Shown here piece by piece: positions 52,283 to 60,905 of a DNA stretch of 64,000 nucleotides. The notes beneath the pieces were generated by a model. It saw only the letters and a program-made list of their open reading frames with translations. It searched no databases and was not told the origin of the DNA. The DNA is from Pseudobdellovibrionaceae bacterium (GTDB lineage: Bacteria; Bdellovibrionota; Bdellovibrionia; Bdellovibrionales; Bdellovibrionaceae). Location of the stretch: contig CANFQX010000007.1 in NCBI GenBank assembly GCA_947449255.1, forward strand, positions 1-64,000, written 5' to 3'. The position numbers and the translations under genes are program-made. Within the stretch, counting starts at the first letter, position 1, and each line of letters starts with the position of its first letter.

Positions 52283-53938
52283 ATGAGAATATTAGTTGTT
52301 TCTCTTTTGCGATTAGGTGACATCGTCCAGCAAGAGCCCTTACTAAGAGGGCTTCGTGGAAAGTATCCAAATGCCAAAATAGACATTTTAATTAACAATC
52401 AATTTTCAAGCGTTGAAAAAATATTGTCTGGAACAGTGGATCGATTCATTTGTTTTAATCGAGATCTATTGCAGCGAGGCCTCGGAGAGTCAGAATTCAA
52501 TATTCTGTGGTCCTATTCTCAACTTGATACTCTGGTTTCAGAGCTCAACGCAAATAATTATAATATGATATATAATTTTACTCATACAAAGTTAAGTGCC
52601 TACTTGATTGGTACCTTGAAAGCCGATGAGAAGTTTGGCCTACATCACGAGGGTGGACAATTCAGGGGTCTGAATAATTTGTGGCTAAAATATTTTAACG
52701 ATCATTTTTCAGGAAACAGAAAGTCTTTGTTTCATTATGTTGAACTGCTGTCCAATTCTTTTTCTATAGATATTGATAGTCCTGAAATAAATCAATCAAT
52801 GATGGTAAGTCGCAAGAACAGGCAAATTTTATTTCAGTGCCTAACAAGTGATGAGAAGAAAAATTGGGGATTGCGAAAGTTCGTTCAATTAAAAAAGATG
52901 ATAGAGGAATGTCTTGGCGATTATGATGTAAAGATATTATGCGCACCGTTCGAGCGTCAGCGACTTGGAACTGTATTTGGTGAAAAAAATCTTTTTGTAA
53001 GTGATTTACACGAGGCCCACCAACACCTTCGGGAGTCCGCGCTTCTTGTTACTGGCGACACCAGTATAAAACACATGGGTGCACAGATTGGAATACCAAT
53101 TATTGAGATTGTTTTGGGAAGCAGTGATTCACAAAAGACAGGTGCATACTCAAAGAATTCTGTACTTATACAATCTCAAGTGCCTTGCGCGCCATGCACT
53201 CATTCGCAGGATTGTAGTCAAAATTCACATTTATGCGCTGATGATATTTCAGTTGAGGACGTGTTTGCTTTAGTCTGGGATCAGTTAAGTGGTGAAGTTA
53301 AAAAAAGAAGAATGCAAAGCCGAGACTTTGAGCGGGTAGTATGGAGTACTTATCTTAATCAGACGAATTTGGATGATGAAATAGCGATGCCATTTACTAT
53401 TGATGAAAAGTGTAGCGATCTCCTTAGTGAATTAGAAACTCAGACTAAGGAATTATTGAGCTTCTTTCATAGAGCAGAACGTGCCCTGCCAGCCAGAGCT
53501 CATTTTATTGAAAAGGCAGTACTTCACTCAAATGAAGTCGCTGAGTTGATCTTAGTTGGTCAGGATATACTTCGTTCTAAGGTAGATGTTTACGGCTACT
53601 TTGATGTATTTATGGATGCAATGACAGGTCGTTTTTCACACCCAATTCAGCTCTTCGATAATGTTTGCGGAGCTTTGGGGAAAATAAAAGGTTTGATAGC
53701 GATTCGCACTAAGTTAATTGATCAAATTAATACCAAAAAATCGAAAAAATCCAAGGAAGGACTCTATTATGCATCAGAATTTGGAAATGCATCTGTCATT
53801 GGCTTTGAAGAAAATAGAAGAGGCGCAATGCAATTTGACGAAGGATCAGACGCTACATCTACAAACTCATCAACATGTGGAACAACTTTACCAGAGCAAT
53901 TACAGCATCAAAGTGGAGATGTTGAAAATATTGTCTGA
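52283..53938 (+). CDS. GT9 family glycosyltransferase (heptosyltransferase-like) with C-terminal extension
   Basis: 551 residues. Residues 1-340 are GT9: RILVVSLLRLGDIVQQEPLLRGLRGKYP, then VTGDTSIKHMGAQIGIPIIEIVLG, and the Cys cluster APCTHSQDCSQNSHLCADD. About 200 further residues are helical. The last about 57 residues overlap another reading frame at 53769 and have a Ser/Thr/Gln/Gly composition unlike the rest. In an LPS locus this would add heptose; next to flagellin genes it more likely glycosylates flagellin. Confidence 0.8.
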   Translation: MRILVVSLLRLGDIVQQEPLLRGLRGKYPNAKIDILINNQFSSVEKILSGTVDRFICFNRDLLQRGLGESEFNILWSYSQLDTLVSELNANNYNMIYNFTHTKLSAYLIGTLKADEKFGLHHEGGQFRGLNNLWLKYFNDHFSGNRKSLFHYVELLSNSFSIDIDSPEINQSMMVSRKNRQILFQCLTSDEKKNWGLRKFVQLKKMIEECLGDYDVKILCAPFERQRLGTVFGEKNLFVSDLHEAHQHLRESALLVTGDTSIKHMGAQIGIPIIEIVLGSSDSQKTGAYSKNSVLIQSQVPCAPCTHSQDCSQNSHLCADDISVEDVFALVWDQLSGEVKKRRMQSRDFERVVWSTYLNQTNLDDEIAMPFTIDEKCSDLLSELETQTKELLSFFHRAERALPARAHFIEKAVLHSNEVAELILVGQDILRSKVDVYGYFDVFMDAMTGRFSHPIQLFDNVCGALGKIKGLIAIRTKLIDQINTKKSKKSKEGLYYASEFGNASVIGFEENRRGAMQFDEGSDATSTNSSTCGTTLPEQLQHQSGDVENIV

Positions 53939-53990
53939 ACTAGCTAGGGAGCAAATAAAGCATGAAGATTCTAATTCTACAGCTTGCTAG
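53769..53990 (+). CDS. 73-residue helical protein overlapping two GT9 genes
   Basis: ATG at 53769 with AAGGAAGGA seven bases upstream, the best ribosome site in this stretch. The product is helical and Leu/Glu/Gln/His-rich (MHLSLALKKIEEAQCNLTK, then VEMLKILSELAREQIKHED). It overlaps the 3' end of the first GT9 gene by 170 bases and the start of the second by 29 bases. Its composition is more protein-like than the GT9 tail in the other frame. It has no recognised family. Confidence 0.5.
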   Translation: MHQNLEMHLSLALKKIEEAQCNLTKDQTLHLQTHQHVEQLYQSNYSIKVEMLKILSELAREQIKHEDSNSTAC

Positions 53991-55416
53991 GCTTGGTGAT
54001 ATATACATGAATTGGCCCGCTCTTCGTGCCATTCGACGAATGTATCCTGAAGCCCAAATTGATTTATTAACTCGAACCAGATTTGAAGGGGCGGTTGAAG
54101 GCTTGAAGGTCATTGATCGTCATCTTACTTTGCCTTCGGAAAGGCTCTTGGAGCCGTTAATTAATGAAAATCCGAATGTCGATTTATCATTAGAAAAGCT
54201 GGAAAGTTTTTTAAGTGGGTTGAGAGATAATAATTATGATTGGATTATTAATTTTTCATTTTCTCCAGTTTCAAGTTACCTGACTCATGCTGTCTCTGTG
54301 CCGTCGACTAAGGTCACTGGATACACTCGTTTTAATGATGGATATTTTAATCCCAATGATGAGATCAGTTCTTATTTTTATGCACAGGTAGGACCTGGCC
54401 GAAAAAACCGCGTTCATATTTCTGATATTTTTGCTTCTATGCTGAATATTGAATATATCGAGTCTGATTGGGCGGCTCCAGATTGTCATACTAAGATTCA
54501 TCTTCCTGATAATTATTTAGTGATTCATGTTGGAGCCAGCGAAAAGCACAAGTCGATGGGGGCTGCGGAATGGATTCATGCCTTGAATTTCATCAGAAAG
54601 GGTCACCCTGGAAAAACTTTTGTGCTGATAGGTGCCGAATCAGAGGTTCAAATTTCAGATGAAATTTGTTCGGCATGTGAGGGAGCCCAAATTTTTAATC
54701 TGGTTGGAAAAACTAAGATTTTTGATTTGTTTTCCATTATTAAAAAAGCAGAGTTATTGGTCGGATGTGACAGCGCGCCGATTCACATGGCCTCTCTCGT
54801 GGACACCCCTACATTAAACATCAGTGTTGGGAATGTGAATTTTTGGGAGACGGGACCGAAATCAAGTCTCAGTTTTATATTGAGATTTAATGATCAAGTA
54901 GCTGATGGAGCAAAAGTCGGTCAGGTTGTTTGCGATATTCTGAAGGGGAAGGTTTCCAAAGGGCTCATACTGAGATCTGCGGGCTTGGTCAGTTATGTCA
55001 TTGAAAATGAAACTGAATCTGAATCTTTTGATTGGAAATTAATTGAAGCTATTTATTTGGGAGCCCCTTATCCGATGGCAGAACGCATTGAAGTTATTCA
55101 TGGAGCCATGAAGCTTTCAGATGTGAATCATTTTATCATGGAGCAAATTGCCTTGATTCCCGAAATTGGTATCGAGCGTATCGTGCCACTCGTCGAACAA
55201 GGCGAGCAAATTATTAAAACAATAAGTCAAATTGTTCCCGAATTAAGTCCTCTGATTCATTGGTATCAAGCTGAAAAGATACGCATTGCACCTGGCAATC
55301 CAGAGGAAGTTAGACTTGCGACTTTGGAAGTGCATAAACGGTTCAACATGCATTTGCGCGCTTATATTTTGGAAGATGATGCAAAGAAAATAGAGGATGT
55401 GAATGGAGCGTTTTAA
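53962..55416 (+). CDS. GT9 family glycosyltransferase (heptosyltransferase-like), second copy
   Basis: 484 residues with GGGAG upstream. KILILQLARLGDIYMNWPALRAIRRMYP is the GT9 N-terminus. LVIHVGASEKHKSMGAAEW and ELLVGCDSAPIHMASLVDTPTLNI form the donor site. A helical C-terminal extension of about 150 residues follows, as in the first copy, though shorter. The two GT9 genes flank the 73-codon frame, and this one overlaps the next gene by 14 bases. Confidence 0.8.
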   Translation: MKILILQLARLGDIYMNWPALRAIRRMYPEAQIDLLTRTRFEGAVEGLKVIDRHLTLPSERLLEPLINENPNVDLSLEKLESFLSGLRDNNYDWIINFSFSPVSSYLTHAVSVPSTKVTGYTRFNDGYFNPNDEISSYFYAQVGPGRKNRVHISDIFASMLNIEYIESDWAAPDCHTKIHLPDNYLVIHVGASEKHKSMGAAEWIHALNFIRKGHPGKTFVLIGAESEVQISDEICSACEGAQIFNLVGKTKIFDLFSIIKKAELLVGCDSAPIHMASLVDTPTLNISVGNVNFWETGPKSSLSFILRFNDQVADGAKVGQVVCDILKGKVSKGLILRSAGLVSYVIENETESESFDWKLIEAIYLGAPYPMAERIEVIHGAMKLSDVNHFIMEQIALIPEIGIERIVPLVEQGEQIIKTISQIVPELSPLIHWYQAEKIRIAPGNPEEVRLATLEVHKRFNMHLRAYILEDDAKKIEDVNGAF

Positions 55417-56158
55417 AGTCACAGGTCCCGAGCTCAGAGAGTTCTACAAGGCTAATGTTGAATTGGCGAGAGTGTTCTATGATATCGAAAGCGATTTAAG
55501 AGCCACAAACAGTGTTGTTTGTCGTTATATCGTCAATGGTCTCGAAATCAGTGAAGATGATGAAGTTAGATTTGGCTCCGTAAGCTTAGAGCAAATTGAA
55601 ACCTTGGAGTACCAAACCGAAGATAATAACGTGATCGTGAAATCGGTCTTGAGGGGATGGATCGAAGCCCTGCCAGAGCTGATGGAGCAGACAGAACGTT
55701 TATGCAATCGAATTCGAGTTCAAGGTTTTCAGGGACACTTGAAAGCGATTTCTGAGTTAGTTGAAAATTGTGAGTTTCTCATTGAGAGCGTAATATCATT
55801 AAAGGTCCTTCTTGGGGATCGGTATTTGATAGGTTGTCATACAATTTGGCTGAATGTAGAGGCAGAGAGTAAGAAGGCAGTCCTTCAGGCTTTGCATGCT
55901 CTAGAAAATAAGAATTTCGTTCTATTGGCTGATGTGTTGGAGTATGATCTAAACAATGTACTTCAAATGTGGCTAGATAAATTGCAAAATTTGGAAAGTC
56001 TAGTGTTAGGAAAAGCAACCAATGGCGAACACGCAGGATCCAACGTTCGGAATCTCAGAGGACATGGAAGTCAGCAGGGCGGAGACGGAGCTAGTTTCTC
56101 CAGTTTTGCCAATCAAATTAGACCCAATTCTATGGGTCGGAAGCGTTTCGCCAATTAG
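55403..56158 (+). CDS. Helical protein of unknown function
   Basis: 251 residues, helical and acidic (ELMEQTERLCNRIRVQGFQGHL, ENCEFLIESVISLKVLLGDR). The last about 45 residues (after VLGKATNGEH) are Gly/Ser/Asn-rich and lie in the overlap with the following kinase gene, so they may be out-of-frame text kept by the lack of a stop. It might relate to the helical extensions of the GT9 proteins, which it follows. No family is recognised. Confidence 0.55.
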   Translation: MERFKVTGPELREFYKANVELARVFYDIESDLRATNSVVCRYIVNGLEISEDDEVRFGSVSLEQIETLEYQTEDNNVIVKSVLRGWIEALPELMEQTERLCNRIRVQGFQGHLKAISELVENCEFLIESVISLKVLLGDRYLIGCHTIWLNVEAESKKAVLQALHALENKNFVLLADVLEYDLNNVLQMWLDKLQNLESLVLGKATNGEHAGSNVRNLRGHGSQQGGDGASFSSFANQIRPNSMGRKRFAN

Positions 56159-58145
56159 ATTGCCAAAGTATTTTCCGTTTCAAAAAAGAGAAGTCGAAGT
56201 TATTTGTAGAGCTTCCCTCGAGGAGGCTCTACCTCTTTTAAGAGAACATAAGTTTTCATCCATTTTGGTTAGGGAAGCTTTTTCCGCTAATCAAGGGGTT
56301 GAAATTGATGAGGGTCTGGAATTGCTGATTCAGGCTCGCTTGTTTCAGCCTATGGCGCCACGGTTTTACATCTCCGAGGAACTTTCATCTCGCTCAGCTC
56401 GTGAGGGAATAAATAAAGCTCAAGTATTTAGATTTATACAATGGCCTCAATCCGAGAATGAATTATGGAAGCAATTAGAAGACGGGCTTCAAGCTCATTC
56501 GGTATTGCTTTCTAGATCAGTCTTATTAAAAGAGTCCTCACATCAAAATAAGCAATTAGAGGCATTAACGCATTCGCTTGAAGAAATTGTTGAAGAGCGC
56601 ACTCAGTTTATTGAATTGTCTCATCAAGAAGAAGGTGAAAAGCTAAATCGCGAAAGGCAACTTTTGCGTTTTATTAAAGACCTTTCGGTACAAACCTCTT
56701 TTGAAGATATTTTGGTTGTCTTGCGTAAAGAAATTCGTAAATTTCATAAAATTGGTGACCCAGTGCTGGCGTTCCGCCTGGATGAATCAAAAACCATTTT
56801 TAATAGTTTCCAATCCAATGGCATACACCAGACAGAGTCCAGCATCCCCTTTGACTTTCCAAAGGCAGCTCAGGTGCCAGGTTCAGACCTCATTAGGTAC
56901 TTTGCCAACCACTTTGGGCGCCCGTTTGTTAAAGTCTATATTGTTCCGCTTGAGCTTAGACTGACTAATCATTTACTCGGCGGAAAAGCAGAAGTGATCT
57001 TGATTATTGAAAACTCCCTCAATGACAAGGAGATGGGCCTATTCGCAGATTTTATCGCAGATCGAGTGCGTCCTTTGAGTATGGCCTTGGACCGAGTTTT
57101 ACTTGAGAATCAACTCTCAGCTTTCTCATACCGATGGGAAAAGACTTTTGATGGAATGCGTGATCCCATTGCGATTGTTGATATTGAATTTAATATAATC
57201 CGGTCTAATCGAAAGTTTTCCGAAAAGGTTTGGCAAAGCAATAAATGTTACGAGGGGTTTGCTAGACGCACCAGTGCCTGTGAAGGCTGCCCTGCCTCAG
57301 AAGCGCTAAAATCAGGTAAGCTTCAGGTTGGAGAAATTCAATTGGAAGGTCGAGTTTTTCAGGTTCACAGTTATCCTGTTCAATACGATCAGGGTGGTCA
57401 TCCTACGAATGTGGTTAATCAATACGTCGATATTACTCAATCTCGGGAGCTCTATTTGCGGATGCTGCAGAGTGAAAAAATGGGTGCGATCGGAATGCTT
57501 GCGGGGAATATTGCACATGAATTGAACAATCCACTGACGGGATTGCGATCCTTGAGTCAGGTGTTGCTGCAAGAGGCTGATAGGGGCTCAAACCTTTATT
57601 CTGATTTAATAGAAATTGAAAAGGCGGCAGGACGTTCCCAGCGGATCATAAAAAATTTATTAGATTTTTCGAAGGGCGAAGATCAGCCTTCCGAGTACGT
57701 GTCATTGGATGAAATTGTTGAGCGGACCTTGCCCATGCTGAAGTCAGCACTCAGATTTCATCGCCTTGAGGTTGATTTGCAGACCTTGGGCAGCGAAGTT
57801 TTCGTTGAACCGCATCTTGTACAGCAAGTTGTCTTTAACCTTGTTAATAATGCCTGCCAGGCAATGAAGGACGCAGGCCGTGTTCAAATTCAAACCTGGA
57901 AAGAGGATAGTTATCTCATTTTACAGGTTGAAGATTCGGGTCCGGGAATTCCAGATGAAATGCAGCGTCGGATATTTGAGCCATTTTTTACCACAAAAAA
58001 AGAAGGACAGGGTACTGGTCTTGGGTTAAGTATGTCTAAGTCCATTATTGAAAAATTTGGTGGTGTGATTGAGGTTTATAATGCCGAGCCTCATGGAGCT
58101 CGATTTGTGATTCGGTTGCCATTAATACGAAATCATCAGCCATAA
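56022..58145 (+). CDS. Soluble sensor histidine kinase
   Basis: 707 residues with no membrane segment. The N-terminus (about 35-165) looks like a receiver-type fold without the phospho-Asp pattern. A coiled coil follows (LEALTHSLEEIVEERTQFIELS), then a GAF-like region, then a PAS domain with Cys residues (CYEGFARRTSACEGCP). The HisKA H-box is NIAHELNNPLTGLRSL. HATPase has NLVNNACQAM, VEDSGPGIP, and GTGLGLSMSKSI. The CxxC-type PAS motif suggests a redox or metal signal. It starts inside the preceding gene, and its likely partner is the response regulator at 58216. Confidence 0.85.
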   Translation: MANTQDPTFGISEDMEVSRAETELVSPVLPIKLDPILWVGSVSPIRLPKYFPFQKREVEVICRASLEEALPLLREHKFSSILVREAFSANQGVEIDEGLELLIQARLFQPMAPRFYISEELSSRSAREGINKAQVFRFIQWPQSENELWKQLEDGLQAHSVLLSRSVLLKESSHQNKQLEALTHSLEEIVEERTQFIELSHQEEGEKLNRERQLLRFIKDLSVQTSFEDILVVLRKEIRKFHKIGDPVLAFRLDESKTIFNSFQSNGIHQTESSIPFDFPKAAQVPGSDLIRYFANHFGRPFVKVYIVPLELRLTNHLLGGKAEVILIIENSLNDKEMGLFADFIADRVRPLSMALDRVLLENQLSAFSYRWEKTFDGMRDPIAIVDIEFNIIRSNRKFSEKVWQSNKCYEGFARRTSACEGCPASEALKSGKLQVGEIQLEGRVFQVHSYPVQYDQGGHPTNVVNQYVDITQSRELYLRMLQSEKMGAIGMLAGNIAHELNNPLTGLRSLSQVLLQEADRGSNLYSDLIEIEKAAGRSQRIIKNLLDFSKGEDQPSEYVSLDEIVERTLPMLKSALRFHRLEVDLQTLGSEVFVEPHLVQQVVFNLVNNACQAMKDAGRVQIQTWKEDSYLILQVEDSGPGIPDEMQRRIFEPFFTTKKEGQGTGLGLSMSKSIIEKFGGVIEVYNAEPHGARFVIRLPLIRNHQP

Positions 58146-58215
58146 AAAAAATATTTGGATATTTCATCCTAGTTATTCAGCTCCGTTAGCCCTATTCAAT
58201 TTATTGAGGATTTTT

Positions 58216-58569
58216 GTGAAAGTCTTAGTTGTTGATGATGAAGCCTTAGTGCGTAGATCCTTAAGTCGTGCCCTTCGAGCAAAAGGTCATGAGGTCATTG
58301 AGGCTCAAGATGGAAATGAGGGGCTCAAACTCTGGAAGGAGTTTCATCCTGACTTGATTCTGTTGGATGTTCTGATGCCTGGTTTGAATGGCCCTGAAGT
58401 CTTAAAGGAAATAGGTCAGGAAAAATCTGGAAGGGTCGTTTTAATGTCGGCCTTTGCGGGCGAGCACAATATGGAGACAGCACAACAAATGGGAGCAGAT
58501 TTATTTTTGCCAAAACCGTTCGAGGATATTTTTGCCGTGGTAAAAAAAGTTGAGGACTTGGTGCTATGA
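58216..58569 (+). CDS. Single-domain response regulator
   Basis: 117 residues from a GTG with TGAGGA upstream (a TTG at 58204 is in frame). Receiver residues are visible: VVDDEALVRRSL (acid pair), LILLDVLMPGLNGPEV (phospho-Asp), VLMSAFAG (Ser), FLPKPFED (Lys). There is no output domain, as in CheY/Spo0F types. It follows the histidine kinase and overlaps rsmD by four bases. Confidence 0.9.
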   Translation: MKVLVVDDEALVRRSLSRALRAKGHEVIEAQDGNEGLKLWKEFHPDLILLDVLMPGLNGPEVLKEIGQEKSGRVVLMSAFAGEHNMETAQQMGADLFLPKPFEDIFAVVKKVEDLVL

Positions 58570-59135
58570 GAATAATTGCAGGAAAATATCGTGGTCATCA
58601 GTTAGTTGCCTTTAAAGCAGATCATATACGACCGACAACGGACCGGGTGAAAGAAACACTTTTTAATAAGTTTCAGTTCCAAATATCTGATTCAAAAGTA
58701 GCGGACCTTTTTTGTGGAACGGGCAATTTAGGAATTGAATCGCTCTCTAGAGGTGCAGAATTTTGCACCTTCGTTGAAAAGAACCCAAAATCTTTAGCCA
58801 TTACTAGGCAAAATCTTGAAAAACTAAAAGTTCCTGAATCATCCTACAAAATTATCACTATGGATGTGATCGCCTATTTGAAATCTTTTAAAGGGGAGCC
58901 CTTTGATATCATATTTGCTGATCCACCTTTTACTGAAAAAATGGCTCACGATGTAATGTTGGCCGCGAGCGAAAGTGCCGCTTTCGGTTTGCAGACATGT
59001 CTGGCCATAGAGTCGCAGGCCAAAGAGCGAATGGAGGAGCGCTATGGAGCGCTGGTTTGCTACAGCAAGAAAGACTATGGTGATAAGTTTTTAAGCCTAT
59101 TCTGCCACGAAAGTGCAATCGAGGAAAATGTATGA
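58566..59135 (+). CDS. rsmD: 16S rRNA (guanine966-N2)-methyltransferase
   Basis: 189 residues. RIIAGKYRGHQLVAF at the N-terminus, IRPTTDRVKETLFNKF, motif I ADLFCGTGNLGIESLSRGA, and catalytic FADPPF are the RsmD hallmarks. It methylates G966 of 16S rRNA. It overlaps coaD by four bases; the rsmD-coaD pair is conserved in many bacteria. Confidence 0.95.
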   Translation: MRIIAGKYRGHQLVAFKADHIRPTTDRVKETLFNKFQFQISDSKVADLFCGTGNLGIESLSRGAEFCTFVEKNPKSLAITRQNLEKLKVPESSYKIITMDVIAYLKSFKGEPFDIIFADPPFTEKMAHDVMLAASESAAFGLQTCLAIESQAKERMEERYGALVCYSKKDYGDKFLSLFCHESAIEENV

Positions 59136-59611
59136 GTAAGATTGCCGTTTATCCAGGCAGCTTTGATCCAATAACGATGGGGCATGTCGACATTATTAAT
59201 CGAATCTCTCCGCTTTACGATGAGGTCATTGTGCTGGTTGCTAATTCAGCGCAAAAACAATCCCTATTTACTTCAGAGGAGCGTAAAGATTTAATTGAAA
59301 AATCTTTATCGCATCTTAAGAATGTGAAAGTTGACTTTTTTCAAGGCCTCACGACAGATTATATGAAAAAGCACAACGCCCAGGTTATTGTGCGTGGTTT
59401 GCGCGCCGTTGTTGATTTTGAATATGAAATGACAATGGCCAATATGAATAAAAAAATTGCGCCTGAACTGGAAACTTTGTTAGTTTTTGCAAGCCCTGAG
59501 TACTATTATATTTCATCTCGTGGAGTAAAAGAGCTGGCTCTTAACGGCGGGCCTTTGAACGGTTTAGTTCCTGAGGTTGTTATTGAGGCTATGGCAAAAA
59601 AGTTAAAATAA
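59132..59611 (+). CDS. coaD: Phosphopantetheine adenylyltransferase
   Basis: 159 residues. The nucleotidyltransferase motif is YPGSFDPITMGHVDII, with VLVANSAQKQSLFTSEER, VRGLRAVVDFEYEMTMANMN and YYYISSRGVKELA. The last differs slightly from the common ISSSxVKE. It makes dephospho-CoA, the penultimate CoA step. Length is standard. Confidence 0.95.
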   Translation: MSKIAVYPGSFDPITMGHVDIINRISPLYDEVIVLVANSAQKQSLFTSEERKDLIEKSLSHLKNVKVDFFQGLTTDYMKKHNAQVIVRGLRAVVDFEYEMTMANMNKKIAPELETLLVFASPEYYYISSRGVKELALNGGPLNGLVPEVVIEAMAKKLK

Positions 59612-59664
59612 ATGATATATTTTTAAATTGAGAACGATTCTAATTGAAAAAAAAGGGGGCCTTC

Positions 59665-60867
59665 GTGGTTCAACTGTCTAAAAGAGCACAAAATTTAAAA
59701 ACGTCGCCCACTCTTTTCTTGGTTGCGAAGGCCAAAGAGCTGTCTGCTAAAGGACATGATGTGATCTCGTTGACCGTGGGTGAGCCCGATTGGCCAACAT
59801 TTGAAATCCCCTCAATGGCTGGAATCGAGGCCATTCAAAAAAACATCACTAAATACACTCCGGCCAGTGGAACTGTAGAACTAAGAAATGCAATTGCTGA
59901 GAAAATTAAGTTTGAAATCGGTCAATCCTACACAGCTAAAGCAGTGACCGTGGGATCTGGCGCAAAGTTCATTATTTTTGCGGCACTTCAAATGATCTGT
60001 TCTCCAGGGGATGAAGTTATTATTGGAACACCTTATTGGGTGAGCTATCCAACAATGGTAGAATTGGCAGATGGCGTACCCCATATTATTGAGTGTGGAG
60101 AGTCTGAACATTTTAAGATCACTCCAGAAAAACTTGAAAAAGCTATCAACTCAAAAACCCGAGCCCTTTTATTCTGTTCGCCGAGCAACCCAACTGGACT
60201 GCTTTATTCTGCGAGCGAATTAAAGGCCTTGGCGGAGGTCTTAAGAAAACATCCTCAAGTGACTGTAATTTCGGATGATATGTACAACCGACTGGTTTTT
60301 GATGGGACTCTGGTTGCTCCACATATTCTCCAAGTGGCACCTGATCTTCGTGACAGAACATTAGTTGTGAATGGTGGATCAAAGGCTTATTCAATGACTG
60401 GATGGAGAATTGGTTGGGCCGCTGGGCCTGAGAATTTGATTACTGCGATGGGTGATTATCAAAGTCAGTCCACGGGTTCACCTTCAAGCATTTCGCAGCA
60501 TGCAGCACTTGCCGCACTTAAAAATTGTGAGCCCGATATCGCCTCTGTTGTTAAAAAATTAATCGCAAGAAAAGAATCTGGTCTTTCTGAGCTGAGCAGT
60601 ATCCCACAATTTAAAGTGGCCAGCCCTGAAGGTGCTTTTTATTTTTGGGTTGATATAAATGCCTGCCTAGGAAAAACCTATCAAGATAGATTGATTCGAA
60701 CATCTAAAGATTTTTGTGATATTCTTCTGAATCATTTTTATGTGGCGACTGTGCCAGGTTCGGAGTGTGGCTCTGAAGGTTTTATGAGACTTAGTTTTGC
60801 AGTTTCAGAGGAGACTTTGAAACGAGCTACGGCAAGAATGAAGGAATTCATTAGCCAGCTGGCATAA
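59665..60867 (+). CDS. Class I pyridoxal-phosphate aminotransferase (aspartate type)
   Basis: 400 residues from a GTG at 59665 with AAGGGGG upstream. VISLTVGEPDWPTFEIP, KYTPASGTVELRNAIAEKI, SPSNPTGLLYS, VISDDMYNRLVFDG and the PLP lysine in VNGGSKAYSMTGWRIGWA match subgroup I-beta/gamma aspartate aminotransferases. It moves amino groups between aspartate or aromatic amino acids and 2-oxoglutarate in the cytosol. It is 53 bases after coaD. Confidence 0.9.
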   Translation: MVQLSKRAQNLKTSPTLFLVAKAKELSAKGHDVISLTVGEPDWPTFEIPSMAGIEAIQKNITKYTPASGTVELRNAIAEKIKFEIGQSYTAKAVTVGSGAKFIIFAALQMICSPGDEVIIGTPYWVSYPTMVELADGVPHIIECGESEHFKITPEKLEKAINSKTRALLFCSPSNPTGLLYSASELKALAEVLRKHPQVTVISDDMYNRLVFDGTLVAPHILQVAPDLRDRTLVVNGGSKAYSMTGWRIGWAAGPENLITAMGDYQSQSTGSPSSISQHAALAALKNCEPDIASVVKKLIARKESGLSELSSIPQFKVASPEGAFYFWVDINACLGKTYQDRLIRTSKDFCDILLNHFYVATVPGSECGSEGFMRLSFAVSEETLKRATARMKEFISQLA

Positions 60868-60875
60868 GTTTTTTG

Positions 60876-60905
60876 AAGCGGGTCTTATTAACTAAGGCCC
60901 GCTTT
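60876..60905. terminator. Bidirectional terminator
   Basis: AAGCGGGTCTTA pairs with TAAGGCCCGCTT (one G-U pair), loop TTAAC, with T-runs on the plus strand and A/T-rich text on the other. It lies between the convergent aminotransferase and HD-GYP genes, whose stop at 60888 falls inside it. Confidence 0.85.
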
